This document shows positions 8,838 to 17,799 of a DNA stretch of 30,554 bases, in pieces. The position numbers and the translations under genes are program-made. Numbering within the stretch: position 1 is the first letter of the stretch; the number at the start of each line of letters is the position of its first letter. The notes under the pieces were generated by a model, which searched no databases, was not told the origin of the DNA, and saw only the letters and a list, made by a program, of their open reading frames with translations. The stretch is from assembly GCA_964515905.1 (NCBI GenBank), contig CAZEWK010000013.1, positions 1-30,554 on the forward strand. Reading direction: 5' to 3'. Source of the DNA: GCA-2712985 sp964515905. Lineage in GTDB: Bacteria; Pseudomonadota; Alphaproteobacteria; UBA7887.

Positions 8838-9803
8838 TTGCAGTTTTCTCAGGAAGAATTGGTGCATGCAAGTCACCGAGTACACGAGATTGTACCTCCC
8901 ACTCCACAGCACAATTGGCCTCTGTTACGGAACTATACTGGCTGTGAGGTATGGGTAAAACACGAGAATCACACACCGACCGGCGCATTTAAAATCCGCG
9001 GCGGAGTAATTTACTTAGATTCTTTAATGAAACGTCAACCAGATTGTGAAGGGGTCATCGCCGCGACTACTGGGAATCATGGACAATCAATAGCTGTAGC
9101 AGCCACTGCAGCTGGACTAAGAGCCGTCATCGTTGTCCCCGAAGGGAACAACCCCGATAAAAATCGTGCAATGGTGGCACAAGGAGCGGAACTAGAGGAA
9201 TATGGCCAAGATTTTCAGGAATCATACGATTACGCACAAACACTAGCCACCCAACAAAACTTGCACATGGTACCATCCTTCCATCCTGATCTCGTAAAAG
9301 GTGTGGCATCATATGCCTTGGAACTCTTCAATAATACGGAACCATTAGATTATGTTTACGCCCCAGTTGGACTTGGATCAGGACTTTGTGGACTAATAAA
9401 TGTCAGAAACGCATTGAATTTGAGGACAGAACTTATTGGAGTTCAATCTGAAGGTGCTCCAAGCTATGCCTTATCCTTTGCGGCTCAAAAACCCATATCA
9501 ACAAATCAAGTTAAGACATTTGCGGCTGGAATAGCTACAAGAACACCGAATTCCGAGGCCGTTGACCTTATTAACAAGAATGCTACCAGAATTGTTACTG
9601 TAACTGATCAGGAAATTTTGATGGCTCAAGCTCTTTTGTTACGGGATACTCATAATTTGTCAGAGCCAGCTGGTGCTGCAGCCTACGCAGCCCTATTACA
9701 GGAACGCCAACAAATGAAATCCAAGAAAGTGGGAATTATTTTATCAGGAGGAAATGCTGATACAAAAGATCTCCGTGCCATTGCTAAAATAGACTTAAAC
9801 TGA
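8838..9803 (+). CDS. PLP-dependent serine/threonine dehydratase family enzyme
   Basis: This is a fold-type II PLP enzyme (threonine/serine dehydratase, tryptophan synthase beta superfamily) of 321 residues. The PLP lysine is K52 in GAFKIRGG. TTGNHGQS is the substrate/carboxylate-binding loop, and SGGNAD closes the C-terminal part. The phosphate-binding loop reads VGLGSGLCG rather than the GGGGL of classical threonine dehydratase, resembling hydroxyectoine-utilisation dehydratase EutB and related enzymes. There is no ACT regulatory domain, so it is probably a catabolic or deaminating enzyme rather than an allosteric IlvA. The start is TTG at 8838, chosen because AAAGGA at 8825-8830 is ideally spaced and no good in-frame ATG lies near. 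The exact substrate is uncertain. Confidence 0.85.
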   Translation: MQFSQEELVHASHRVHEIVPPTPQHNWPLLRNYTGCEVWVKHENHTPTGAFKIRGGVIYLDSLMKRQPDCEGVIAATTGNHGQSIAVAATAAGLRAVIVVPEGNNPDKNRAMVAQGAELEEYGQDFQESYDYAQTLATQQNLHMVPSFHPDLVKGVASYALELFNNTEPLDYVYAPVGLGSGLCGLINVRNALNLRTELIGVQSEGAPSYALSFAAQKPISTNQVKTFAAGIATRTPNSEAVDLINKNATRIVTVTDQEILMAQALLLRDTHNLSEPAGAAAYAALLQERQQMKSKKVGIILSGGNADTKDLRAIAKIDLN

Positions 9804-9891
9804 CAAAAATTGTTTTGCTCATGATCAAATGACTAAAACCTATTCATAACGTAACTTGATATTTTTTCCTTCAATTCTATGAGGAGAAGCA

Positions 9892-10836
9892 ATGTTTAAA
9901 ATGCTACTTACCCTGGTTGGTTTTATATTCTTCGTATTGGATACTAGCACAATTGCTCACGCCCAACGGCTTACTTTCATGACAGGACCCGCTGGTGGTA
10001 CTTGGTATCCCTTAGGGGGAGCGGTTAAACAATTACTAGAACAAGAAATTGAAGGACTAAAAATTGTAGTTCGACCGGGTGCCGGACTAATTAACATAAA
10101 AGGTATTACCACAGGTAAAACAGACCTCGCATGGGGCAACGTCATATCCACCGTTGACGCTATTCACGGTCGGCCACCGTTTGACAAAAAAATACCAGAT
10201 CTTTGCAACATCGCGGCATTTTACTACCAAGTCGCCCAGATCCCAGTCACTGATCATTCTATCAAATCGATCTCGGACTTTCGTGGGAAAGCTTTTGCTA
10301 CGTTACCAAGGGGGAACACCACTGAAGTAGCGGCTAGAGATATATTGAGTGTTTTTAATCTCACCTACGATGATCTTGGGAAAGTGAATTTTGCTTCTCT
10401 AACTGACCAAGTAAATATGATGAAAGATGGGCAAATAGACGGTTTTATTGTCGCTAGTTCTGTCCCTGCTGCCGGAATTTTAGATTTGGCTACATCTAGA
10501 TCAGTTAAATTACTACCGATCCCTGACGAAGAATTTCTTAGATTAAAGCAACAAAATCCCGGTTGGAGTCGTACAGTCATTCCTGGTGGAACATATACGG
10601 GACAGAACGAGGATATTCCAACCGCTAGTTATCAAATGCACATGTTAGCAAACTGCAAAAATGTGTCAGAGCAGATCGCGTATCAAATAACGTCTGCCCT
10701 CGCTAAAAGAGGTGCAGAGTTAAGTGCTGTGACCACGATGTTAAAAGGTTACAACTTAGATGTTATGTCAAAAGATGTAGGAGTGCCTTTGCATCCCGGT
10801 GCTGCTCGTTTCTATAGTGAACAAAAATCAGATTAG
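9892..10836 (+). CDS. TAXI-family TRAP transporter substrate-binding protein
   Basis: This is a periplasmic receptor of the TAXI (TRAP-associated extracytoplasmic immunogenic) family, 314 residues. An N-terminal signal peptide with a hydrophobic core ends AHA|Q near residue 24. The family opening follows directly: FMTGPAGGTWYPLGGAV. Later motifs include GAGLINIKGITTGKTDLAWGN-type spacing and DGFIVASSVPAAGILDLA. GAGGAG at 9881-9886, five bases from the ATG, is a strong ribosome-binding site. The fused TRAP permease starts 37 bases downstream, so the two form a complete sodium- or proton-driven uptake system. TAXI ligands are often glutamate, 2-oxoglutarate or other small acids; the ligand here is not predictable. 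Confidence 0.92.
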   Translation: MFKMLLTLVGFIFFVLDTSTIAHAQRLTFMTGPAGGTWYPLGGAVKQLLEQEIEGLKIVVRPGAGLINIKGITTGKTDLAWGNVISTVDAIHGRPPFDKKIPDLCNIAAFYYQVAQIPVTDHSIKSISDFRGKAFATLPRGNTTEVAARDILSVFNLTYDDLGKVNFASLTDQVNMMKDGQIDGFIVASSVPAAGILDLATSRSVKLLPIPDEEFLRLKQQNPGWSRTVIPGGTYTGQNEDIPTASYQMHMLANCKNVSEQIAYQITSALAKRGAELSAVTTMLKGYNLDVMSKDVGVPLHPGAARFYSEQKSD

Positions 10837-10873
10837 GATGATATTAAGAACCTAATTTTTATTATAAAATACC

Positions 10874-12727
10874 ATGATAAATCTAAAATTTTCATATATC
10901 CCTGCCACCATTGCGATCGGAATGGCTGCCTACCATTTCTATGTAGTTACTTTCGGTGTTCCGTCTGTTTTTTATTTTCGTGGCACTCACCTTTTATTGA
11001 CCCTTGTTTTAGTTTTTCTTTGGTATCCAAGTTCCCAAACACTGTCCACTAGCGTCAATGTAATCATAAACGGTGTTTTATTAGTTCTATCAATATCATC
11101 GATAGGATATATTTTCTTAAATCACGACTACATACTTGACCGCTTTGCTTACGTAGATGATTTAACCCCTGCGGATCTAGTTTTAGGAACAGCGTTGATC
11201 GCTGTCACGTTGGAAGCAACAAGACGAGTTATTGGCCTCGCACTCCCATTAACAGCGTTGATATTTCTGGCCTATGCTCTCCTAATCGACCAAATTTCCT
11301 ATGGGCAATTAATCGATCAAATGTATTTAACGACAGAAGGAATATTTGGAATTCCTTTAAATGTATCAGCTACTTACATGGTATTGTTTATACTATTTGG
11401 AGCATTGGTAGAACATTCGGGAACCGGAAGGTTATTCCGTGATTTTTCCCTAGCCTTAGCTGGAGCGTCAGCAGGCGGTCCAGCTAAAGTGGCTTGTGTC
11501 ACAAGCGCCATGTTCGGAACCGTTTCTGGAAGTTCTACAGCGAATGTAATGACAACTGGGACCTTTACCATACCGATGATGAAGAAAATTGGCTATAGAC
11601 CGGCCTTTGCCGGTGCCGTGGAAGCCGTAGCATCCACTGGCGGTCAAATAATGCCCCCTATAATGGGCGCAGCTGCATTTGTTATGGCTGAGTTGCTTGC
11701 TGTTAGTTACTTAACTATCGTTTCAATAGCTATCGTTCCCGCCCTCTTATATTTCATAGCCGTATTTTTCGCGGTTCACTTTGAAGCGAAGCGTACAGGA
11801 TTAAAAGGCCTTCCAAAACCGGACCTTCCACGTATGGGTGAAGTTTTAAAAACTCGTGGACATCAGTTCCTTCCACTTGGCATTATTGTCGGCGTTTTGG
11901 TAGCGGGATACAGCCCCCCTTATGCCGCCTTATGCGGACTCTTATCTGTTATACCTGTTGCTTTGTTGGGAAGGACCACTCGTAAAGAAATCACGTGGAG
12001 AACTTTGTTTGACTCCTTAATTACAGGAATCCGCAACACGTTAATCGTTGCCGGAGCGTGCGCGAGCGCTGGCATTGTCATCGGAGTAATTTCCCAAACA
12101 GCAATCGGAATTGAGTTTACCCAATTAGTCGCTAGCGGATTTACCGATGGAAATTTATTGTTGGCCCTATTATTAACTGCTATCGCAGGTATCCTTTTAG
12201 GAATGGGACTTCCAACTACCCCCGCATATATCGTTCAGGCTGCTTTGCTTGCCCCAGCTTTGGTAAATCTCGGAATACCCCGAGAGGCGGCTCATCTTTT
12301 TGTGTTCTACTTCGCAATCCTCTCCGTCATTACTCCACCAGTGGCAATATCGCTATATGCGGCCAACGGTATTTCCGGAGCTGGGCTTTGGGAATCAGGA
12401 ATTGCAGCGGTAAAGCTGGCAGCTACTGGCTATATCATTCCATTCATGTTTGTCTTTGGACCATCCCTACTTCTAATCGGCAATTGGAGTGCAGCTACTT
12501 GGTCCGTAATAACAGCAATATTAGGAGTTATATGCCTCGCATCATCTCTTCACGGATATTTATTATCGGCCTTAAACTTATATTTTCGCTTAGCACTTTT
12601 TTGTTCAGCGATGACCCTAATGAGACCTGGAATTGAAAGCGATGTTTTTGGGTTGGTGCTATTAGCAATAATTTTGATTTATCAGCGAATGTTATTAAGA
12701 AGAAAAATTTACAAGCCTTCCGACTGA
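10874..12727 (+). CDS. fused TRAP transporter permease (4TM/12TM, DctQM)
   Basis: This inner-membrane protein of 617 residues is built almost wholly of hydrophobic segments. The first 150 or so residues correspond to the small DctQ-like part, and the rest to the large DctM-like part (TRAP 4TM/12TM fusion type). Recognisable DctM-family stretches include FGTVSGSSTANVMTTGTFTI, STGGQIMPPIMGAAAFVMAE and LGMGLPTTPAYIV. TAXI-type systems normally use such fused permeases, and the TAXI receptor gene lies 37 bases upstream. The ATG at 10874 has no clear ribosome-binding site, so translation may depend on coupling to the upstream gene. Confidence 0.95.
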   Translation: MINLKFSYIPATIAIGMAAYHFYVVTFGVPSVFYFRGTHLLLTLVLVFLWYPSSQTLSTSVNVIINGVLLVLSISSIGYIFLNHDYILDRFAYVDDLTPADLVLGTALIAVTLEATRRVIGLALPLTALIFLAYALLIDQISYGQLIDQMYLTTEGIFGIPLNVSATYMVLFILFGALVEHSGTGRLFRDFSLALAGASAGGPAKVACVTSAMFGTVSGSSTANVMTTGTFTIPMMKKIGYRPAFAGAVEAVASTGGQIMPPIMGAAAFVMAELLAVSYLTIVSIAIVPALLYFIAVFFAVHFEAKRTGLKGLPKPDLPRMGEVLKTRGHQFLPLGIIVGVLVAGYSPPYAALCGLLSVIPVALLGRTTRKEITWRTLFDSLITGIRNTLIVAGACASAGIVIGVISQTAIGIEFTQLVASGFTDGNLLLALLLTAIAGILLGMGLPTTPAYIVQAALLAPALVNLGIPREAAHLFVFYFAILSVITPPVAISLYAANGISGAGLWESGIAAVKLAATGYIIPFMFVFGPSLLLIGNWSAATWSVITAILGVICLASSLHGYLLSALNLYFRLALFCSAMTLMRPGIESDVFGLVLLAIILIYQRMLLRRKIYKPSD

Positions 12728-12801
12728 ACTATCTAATAAAACACAAATAAGTTTAAATATTACTAATATAATCGGTTATTGCGTATGTAAATTAATTCAT
12801 A

Positions 12802-13548
12802 ATGTCCGATATTATACTTAACCAGCGCCAATCTCCGAATTACGATCACCGACCAAAACAATTTGTAGTGGATATGTTAGTGTTGCATTATACCGGCATG
12901 CAAGATTGCCGTTCGGCACTTGAAAGGCTGTGTGATTCTCAAAGCAAAGTTAGTGCTCACTATCTTATCGATGAAGATGGTATCTGTTATCAACTAGTAT
13001 CGGAATTAAATCGAGCATGGCATGCCGGTCGAAGTAGTTGGAAAAATGAAACGGATATCAACAGTCTTTCAATCGGCATTGAGCTAGTCAATCCTGGCCA
13101 TGAGCTAGGATATAAGGATTTTCCCGAACAACAGCTGCTGTCTCTTGAACATTTAATTTTTGATATCAAAACTCGATATAAAATCCCTAATCATCGAATA
13201 CTGGGTCATTCTGACGTTGCTCCTTTGAGAAAAAAAGACCCTGGGGAACTATTCAGTTGGCATAGATTGTTTTTAAAAGGCATTGGAATCTGGCCTAAGA
13301 AAACACATTCTTCAACAATGGGTGCTATAGATCCTACATCCAGGTTAACTAATTCAAATGTCGAAGACATACAAAATCAGCTGGCTCTTTTCGGATATCA
13401 AGTGAATAAAACGGGTATTTATGATTTATCGACAAAAAAAGTCGTGGAATCTTTCCAAAGGCATTTTCGCCCTGCGCGAGTCGACGGGATTTTTGATAAC
13501 GAGAGCTCCAGTCGGCTCAATGACTTACTTTGTCAAGTAAAAGAATAA
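12802..13548 (+). CDS. N-acetylmuramoyl-L-alanine amidase with PG-binding domain
   Basis: This is an Amidase_2 (AmpD/AmiD-type) zinc hydrolase that cuts the bond between N-acetylmuramic acid and the stem peptide. It has 248 residues. The zinc ligands are H29 (VLHYTGM), H136 (LGHSDVAP) and D146 (KKDPG), with a glutamate in IGIELVNP at 94 as likely catalytic residue. A peptidoglycan-binding-1 domain fills about 185-245 (IQNQLALFGY, VVESFQRHFRP, VDGIFD). No signal peptide or lipobox is seen, which points to a cytoplasmic cell-wall recycling role like AmpD, although the added binding domain is more like AmiD. No ribosome-binding site is obvious before the ATG. It follows the TRAP permease by 74 bases. 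Confidence 0.9.
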   Translation: MSDIILNQRQSPNYDHRPKQFVVDMLVLHYTGMQDCRSALERLCDSQSKVSAHYLIDEDGICYQLVSELNRAWHAGRSSWKNETDINSLSIGIELVNPGHELGYKDFPEQQLLSLEHLIFDIKTRYKIPNHRILGHSDVAPLRKKDPGELFSWHRLFLKGIGIWPKKTHSSTMGAIDPTSRLTNSNVEDIQNQLALFGYQVNKTGIYDLSTKKVVESFQRHFRPARVDGIFDNESSSRLNDLLCQVKE

Positions 13549-13691
13549 GGAGGACTACACCTAAAAACTTGATTGGATGCTTGCCCTAGGCAGCAGAAGC
13601 AGGCTAAATGCCAACTGATACTGCTCTTTCTATACCTACGGATTAGCAGTGCCATAAAATTTGCGTCTTTAATACTACTTTACGAAATAAC

Positions 13692-13712
13692 AGCGGAGTG
13701 CCGCTAGGGGAG
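13692..13712 (+). promoter_or_regulatory. hairpin abutting the ribosome-binding site of the DctP gene
   Basis: A perfect five-base-pair stem, AGCGG (13692-13696) and CCGCT (13701-13705) with loop AGTG, ends exactly where the ribosome-binding site AGGGGAG (13706-13712) begins. The site is nine bases before the ATG at 13722 and therefore decides the start. The hairpin could modulate initiation, but this is inference from position only. Confidence 0.35.
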
Positions 13713-13721
13713 AACCATAAA

Positions 13722-14828
13722 ATGAAAGGATCCACACTTATTATCGGCGTGATTGGCTTGATCGTTGGTCTTGTGATTGGTCTTTTTGCGATACCAGAAT
13801 CAGAGACAACTGTCTCCGTCGACGGTGACGAGGCAATATCAAGTACTGAGCCAGTGGCTAAACCGATTCGATGGAAAATGGCAAGCAGCTTTGCTGGAAA
13901 TTTGGTTCAACTTGGAGAACAAGGTCAATTAATCGAAGAACGTATTAAAACCTTGTCCGGTGGTACCATGGAGCTCAGGTTTTTTGAACCAGGAGCTTTA
14001 GTCCCTCCTCTCGAGATTTTTGATTCGGTGTCAGCTGGCTCCGTAAATGCTGGATGGACCGCCTCTGGTTATTGGGCCGGGAAAGTCCCTGCGTTACAGT
14101 TTTTTACTGCTGTACCATTTGGACCTAATGCAGGAGAAGGACTCGCATGGATGTATTACGGTGGCGGTCTTGAACTCATGCAAGAAATTTATGCACGCCA
14201 TAACATATACTCCCAACCCTGTAATCTTATATCACCAGAAGGCTCTGGTTGGTTCACCAAAGAAATAAATACGGCTGAAGACTTAAGAGGCCTGAAAATG
14301 AGATTTTTTGGTTTAGGTGCAAAGGTTATGGAGAAACTTGGAGTTTCAACTCAACTTTTAGCAGGAGGCGATATTTTTCCTGCCCTTGAACTAGGAACTA
14401 TCGACGCAACAGAATTTTCTATGCCCGCTATTGATTTAGACCTTGGTTTCTACCAAGTTGCAAAGCATTACTATTTCCCTGGGTGGCATCAACCCATGAG
14501 CATGGGTGAATTAATGATTAACTTGGACGACTGGAATAGCTTAACAAGCTCCCAACAAGAAATTATCAATGCTGTATGTAAAGAGAGTTTGTTACGTGGT
14601 CTAGCTCAAGGAGAGGCGATCCAATTCCCTGCTCTCCAGGAATTACAATCAAAGGGCGTCACTCTTCATCGTTGGACACCAGAGGTTCTTCAAGCTCTCG
14701 AGGAAGCTTGGAACGAGGTAGTCGCCGCTGAGGCTGCTGCCGACCAGGATTTTGCTCGAGTCTGGCAGTCCTTGCAAGATTTTCGAGCGGGTTACAAAAT
14801 TTGGGGTGATTTAGGTTACTTAGATTAA
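13722..14828 (+). CDS. TRAP transporter DctP/TakP-type substrate-binding protein
   Basis: This is a DctP-family TRAP receptor of 368 residues. An N-terminal glycine-rich hydrophobic segment (about 4-24) acts as a signal peptide or membrane anchor, followed by an acidic linker (about 25-45). The ligand-binding lobe includes EGSGWFTKEI, then LRGLKMRFFGLG with the conserved carboxylate-binding arginine R194, GGDIFPALELGTIDATEF, and the KHYYFPGWHQP segment typical of the TakP (2-oxo acid) branch. The open frame could begin at GTG 13698, but ATG 13722 has the AGGGGAG site. No dctQ or dctM gene is beside it, and the only permease in the window is the TAXI-type fusion, so this is an orphan receptor here. 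Confidence 0.9.
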   Translation: MKGSTLIIGVIGLIVGLVIGLFAIPESETTVSVDGDEAISSTEPVAKPIRWKMASSFAGNLVQLGEQGQLIEERIKTLSGGTMELRFFEPGALVPPLEIFDSVSAGSVNAGWTASGYWAGKVPALQFFTAVPFGPNAGEGLAWMYYGGGLELMQEIYARHNIYSQPCNLISPEGSGWFTKEINTAEDLRGLKMRFFGLGAKVMEKLGVSTQLLAGGDIFPALELGTIDATEFSMPAIDLDLGFYQVAKHYYFPGWHQPMSMGELMINLDDWNSLTSSQQEIINAVCKESLLRGLAQGEAIQFPALQELQSKGVTLHRWTPEVLQALEEAWNEVVAAEAAADQDFARVWQSLQDFRAGYKIWGDLGYLD

Positions 14829-14853
14829 ACACCACCTTTTTAAAACCCAAAGC

Positions 14854-14885
14854 AAAGGCCGGGTTGATCACTCGGCCTTTGATTT
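14854..14885. terminator. bidirectional Rho-independent terminator
   Basis: AAAGGCCGGG (14854-14863) pairs with CTCGGCCTTT (14871-14880) around the seven-base loop TTGATCA, with one G-U pair. It is followed by GATTTT on the plus strand. On the minus strand the hairpin is followed by GCTTTGGGTTTT. It lies between the convergent DctP and EamA genes and can serve both. Confidence 0.8.
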
Positions 14886-14898
14886 TACCCAAAATTTG

Positions 14899-15762
14899 TC
14901 AATTACTTTTATGATTGTCACTAGTATTTAACTTAAGATTTAAATAATTCCCGAAAAATATAACGAATGCCCCGACAAAAACCCATGGGTCAATTCCTTC
15001 GTTATACAGCCAGGCCCCAACACCCATAATCAATGGAAGCCGGAAAAAATCTATGGGCATGACTGTTGCCGCCTCGCTTCTTGTTAGCGCTTGGGCCATA
15101 CAATAGTGGGCAGATAAACCCGAAGCCCCAACTATAAATACCCAAGGCCATAATTCGTAAGAAGGGACCGCCCAAACAGGAATTACCACCATCAACGCTA
15201 ATATTATTTGTACGACTGACATGTATAACATAATGCACAAAGGAGAATCGGTCTTTGTTAGAGTCTTAACCATCACGTAGGTAATCGCGTAAAGAGCTGC
15301 ACTAGCAAGTACAATAGCTGATGCAGGTTCTACAGCTTGTAGTCCAGGCCTAAGGACTATCAGTACTCCAAGAAACCCGGCACCTACAGCGATTATACGC
15401 GACAAGGTCAAACGCTCTGAAAGAAATATGGACGCAAAAATGATCGTCCAAATTGGAGCCGTGAATTCAAGGGCAAAAACATCAGCCAAGGGAATCAGGG
15501 TAATTCCCAAAAACCAGCCATATTGGGCCACAAAATGAATGGCGCCGCGCAGTAACTGCAAGCCAGGTTGTTTTGTTTTTACATGATGCCAACCAAAAAC
15601 AAATAGCAAACACGGCATTAGCAGCGCACCGGTTAAACTGCGCCAGAAGAGTATTTGCACCGCACTAAGCTCGGATGCAAGTTCACGTCCCGCGATTGCC
15701 ATAAGTACAAAGGAGGCTATTGCGCCAAACATCCAGACGACGCCTGTTTGAAACACTTTCAT
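14899..15762 (-). CDS. EamA (DMT superfamily) transporter
   Basis: This is a ten-helix drug/metabolite exporter-type membrane protein (RhaT/EamA superfamily), 287 residues, with two EamA repeats (about 5-135 and 148-278). Family features include QILFWRSLTGALL in the first repeat and PLADVFALEFTAPIWTIIFA at the repeat end, then SERLTLSRIIAVGAGFLGVLIVLRPG. The substrate is unknown; relatives export amino acids, purines or other small metabolites. The ATG at 15762 has no clear ribosome-binding site and lies 23 bases after the oxidoreductase gene stop, so the two are probably cotranscribed and perhaps coupled. Confidence 0.93.
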   Translation of the reverse strand: MKVFQTGVVWMFGAIASFVLMAIAGRELASELSAVQILFWRSLTGALLMPCLLFVFGWHHVKTKQPGLQLLRGAIHFVAQYGWFLGITLIPLADVFALEFTAPIWTIIFASIFLSERLTLSRIIAVGAGFLGVLIVLRPGLQAVEPASAIVLASAALYAITYVMVKTLTKTDSPLCIMLYMSVVQIILALMVVIPVWAVPSYELWPWVFIVGASGLSAHYCMAQALTRSEAATVMPIDFFRLPLIMGVGAWLYNEGIDPWVFVGAFVIFFGNYLNLKLNTSDNHKSN

Positions 15763-15785
15763 TACTATTTATTAATTAAAAAACG

Positions 15786-16796
15786 TTAGTGATTAACGGA
15801 GATAATAAGTTTGCCAAAATGAGTATTCGCCTTCATTGAGTGATAGGCACTTCGAGCATTCAAGAACAAAAAGGTCTTATCAACGACTGGTTTAAGTTCG
15901 TTCACGCTAATAGCTTTATTCATATTCATGAACATATCCTGACTACCAACGTAAATACCGTGTAGGTTAAGAGAGCGACGCATAATTGAAGTAGGGTTCA
16001 CGGAACCTTGGGCCAGTATTCCTATCAAATAAATATTTTGTCCAATTCGAGTAGATTCAATAGACCGTTCCAACGTGCCCGCCCCACCAACCTCTAACAC
16101 ATGATCCACACCTTTTCCCCCAGTTAGATCAAGCACTTGCTTATCCCATTCCGGATTTGTTTTATAATTAACGGTACCCCAAGCTCCCAAAGATCTTGCG
16201 CGTTCAAGCTTTTCATCACTACTTGAAGTGATAATCGCTTTGGCACCGTGCATGGCACAAAATTGCAAACCAAAAATTGAGACACCGCCCGTTCCCAGCA
16301 ATAGGACCGTGTCACCCGATTTCATCCCACCTCGCTCAATTAAGGCGTGCCAAGCAGTAAGAGCGGCACATGGAAGTGTAGCCGCCTCGTTATATGAAAG
16401 ATGTTCAGGTATTTTTACTAAGCCATCTTCTTCCAAGACACAATATTCAGAAAGAACACCGTCTAGAGCGCCACCTAGAGCACTAGCCATGGAGTGAGGT
16501 GTAATGTAACCGTTTTTCCATTTTTGAAAAAAACATCCCATGACTCTATCACCAACTTTTACATTGTTAACACCATTGCCAACCTCCATAACCTCCCCAG
16601 CACCATCTGAATTTGGGATTTTTGGCAGTTCTAAACCACGCGCTATAGGATCCTCTAGCATCATAAGATCTCGATAATTAATTGAAGAGGCATTTATCTT
16701 CACTTTTACTTGACCTGGACCGGGGTTTGGCTCCAGACGTTCTCTTATCTCCAATGCATCAATTCCCCCGGCTCCCCGAATCTCATAGGCTTTCAT
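15786..16796 (-). CDS. MDR-family NAD(P)-dependent oxidoreductase, zinc-free type
   Basis: This is a medium-chain dehydrogenase/reductase of 336 residues. A GroES-like N-terminal domain (about 25-125, with SINYRDLMM and PNSDGAGEVMEVG) precedes a Rossmann domain with GTGGVSIFGLQ near 168-178 and the GKGVDHVLEVGGAGTL stretch. The catalytic and structural zinc cysteines of true alcohol dehydrogenases are not seen, so it is closer to quinone/enoyl reductases or crotonyl-type MDRs. AGAGGAAA before the ATG at 16796 is a good ribosome-binding site. The EamA gene follows. The substrate is not predictable. Confidence 0.92.
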   Translation of the reverse strand: MKAYEIRGAGGIDALEIRERLEPNPGPGQVKVKINASSINYRDLMMLEDPIARGLELPKIPNSDGAGEVMEVGNGVNNVKVGDRVMGCFFQKWKNGYITPHSMASALGGALDGVLSEYCVLEEDGLVKIPEHLSYNEAATLPCAALTAWHALIERGGMKSGDTVLLLGTGGVSIFGLQFCAMHGAKAIITSSSDEKLERARSLGAWGTVNYKTNPEWDKQVLDLTGGKGVDHVLEVGGAGTLERSIESTRIGQNIYLIGILAQGSVNPTSIMRRSLNLHGIYVGSQDMFMNMNKAISVNELKPVVDKTFLFLNARSAYHSMKANTHFGKLIISVNH

Positions 16797-16916
16797 TTTT
16801 TTTCCTCTATGGAACGTTGGTTTATTTATATTCTTATAAATCGTTTAAATAAGTCCACTAATCTTCCCAATTGGACTAGCATCAACTTAGACTAAGTACT
16901 ACTTGGCGCTTTTTAA

Positions 16917-16925
16917 TGTTATAAT
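16917..16925 (+). promoter_or_regulatory. extended -10 promoter candidate for the SRAP gene
   Basis: TGTTATAAT fits the extended -10 consensus TGnTATAAT exactly. No good -35 box lies 17 bases upstream, as is usual for extended -10 promoters. The inferred start near 16932 would leave about 70 bases before the ATG at 17004. Confidence 0.4.
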
Positions 16926-17003
16926 CGTATTTAAAAAAAAAGTTTGTAAAGTTACTGTCAAATTCCTTCATAGGTTCCCTAGAAATTAAGTGCAAGAATT
17001 CTC

Positions 17004-17687
17004 ATGTGTGGCCGATATAGTCTTACAACGCCCGAAGAAGCAATCCGAAATTTATTTAAAATAACCGGAATATATTTAAATCTTCTACCCCGATACAATA
17101 TTGCCCCAAGCCAATATGCACCAGTCATTACCTGTCATGATAATCAAAGGTCCATGTCACTGATGAGATGGGGCTTAGTACCCAGTTGGTCTTCAACCGG
17201 ACCAGATAACAAATTTTCAATGTTTAATGCGCGTGCCGAAACCATCGAAGAAAAGCCCGCGTTTCATGGTGCTCTCCAAAAACGTCGATGCTTAATTCCT
17301 GTTGACGGATTTTACGAATGGAAAAAAGAGAAAACAGGAAAAATTCCCTATCATATAAAAATGATGGGCGGCACGACCTTTACTTTGGCAGGATTGTGGG
17401 AAAAATGGAGAGACAGGAATAAATTAAATTTATATACATTTACAATAATAACTACTGAGGCCAATTCGTTTATGTCTGATATCCACAAGCGAATGCCCGT
17501 TATATTGAATGCAGAACAACAAACAATGTGGTTCGATGGAGGTAAATCGAATCACTTATTACGACCCTATTCATCCACAGACTTAAGAGCAAATTCCATA
17601 ACTTCATATGTTAATAACACTGCTCATGATGATCCTAAATGTCTCGCTGAACGAGCCCCAACAAAACAAGAAAATAGACTAATATAA
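17004..17687 (+). CDS. SRAP-family abasic-site shield protein (YedK/HMCES-like)
   Basis: SRAP proteins form a stable covalent link between the N-terminal cysteine and abasic sites in single-stranded DNA, protecting them from cleavage. The protein has 227 residues. The catalytic set is visible: C2 immediately after the initiator Met (MCGRY), N75 in FNARAET, E105 in GFYEW and H161 in HKRMP. The need for a free Cys2 fixes the ATG at 17004 as the start. The C-terminal third keeps NNTAHDDPKC. The upstream region carries an extended -10 box. It has its own promoter rather than belonging to the divergent oxidoreductase unit. Confidence 0.95.
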   Translation: MCGRYSLTTPEEAIRNLFKITGIYLNLLPRYNIAPSQYAPVITCHDNQRSMSLMRWGLVPSWSSTGPDNKFSMFNARAETIEEKPAFHGALQKRRCLIPVDGFYEWKKEKTGKIPYHIKMMGGTTFTLAGLWEKWRDRNKLNLYTFTIITTEANSFMSDIHKRMPVILNAEQQTMWFDGGKSNHLLRPYSSTDLRANSITSYVNNTAHDDPKCLAERAPTKQENRLI

Positions 17688-17799
17688 AAGATGAAATATC
17701 GATGCAAGAAACCATCACCGATAATCTTTATAAATTATTTCATGGCTATTTTCTAAAAAATAAGCAACCCAGCATCACATATTGATAACAGGAAATAAT

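Noticed and set aside
13549..13691. SRP-like or other known small RNA between the amidase and the DctP gene
   Set aside because: GGCAGCAGAAGCAGGC slightly recalls the SRP core, but the conserved GGAAGGAAGCAGCC pattern is absent; only short inverted repeats are present.
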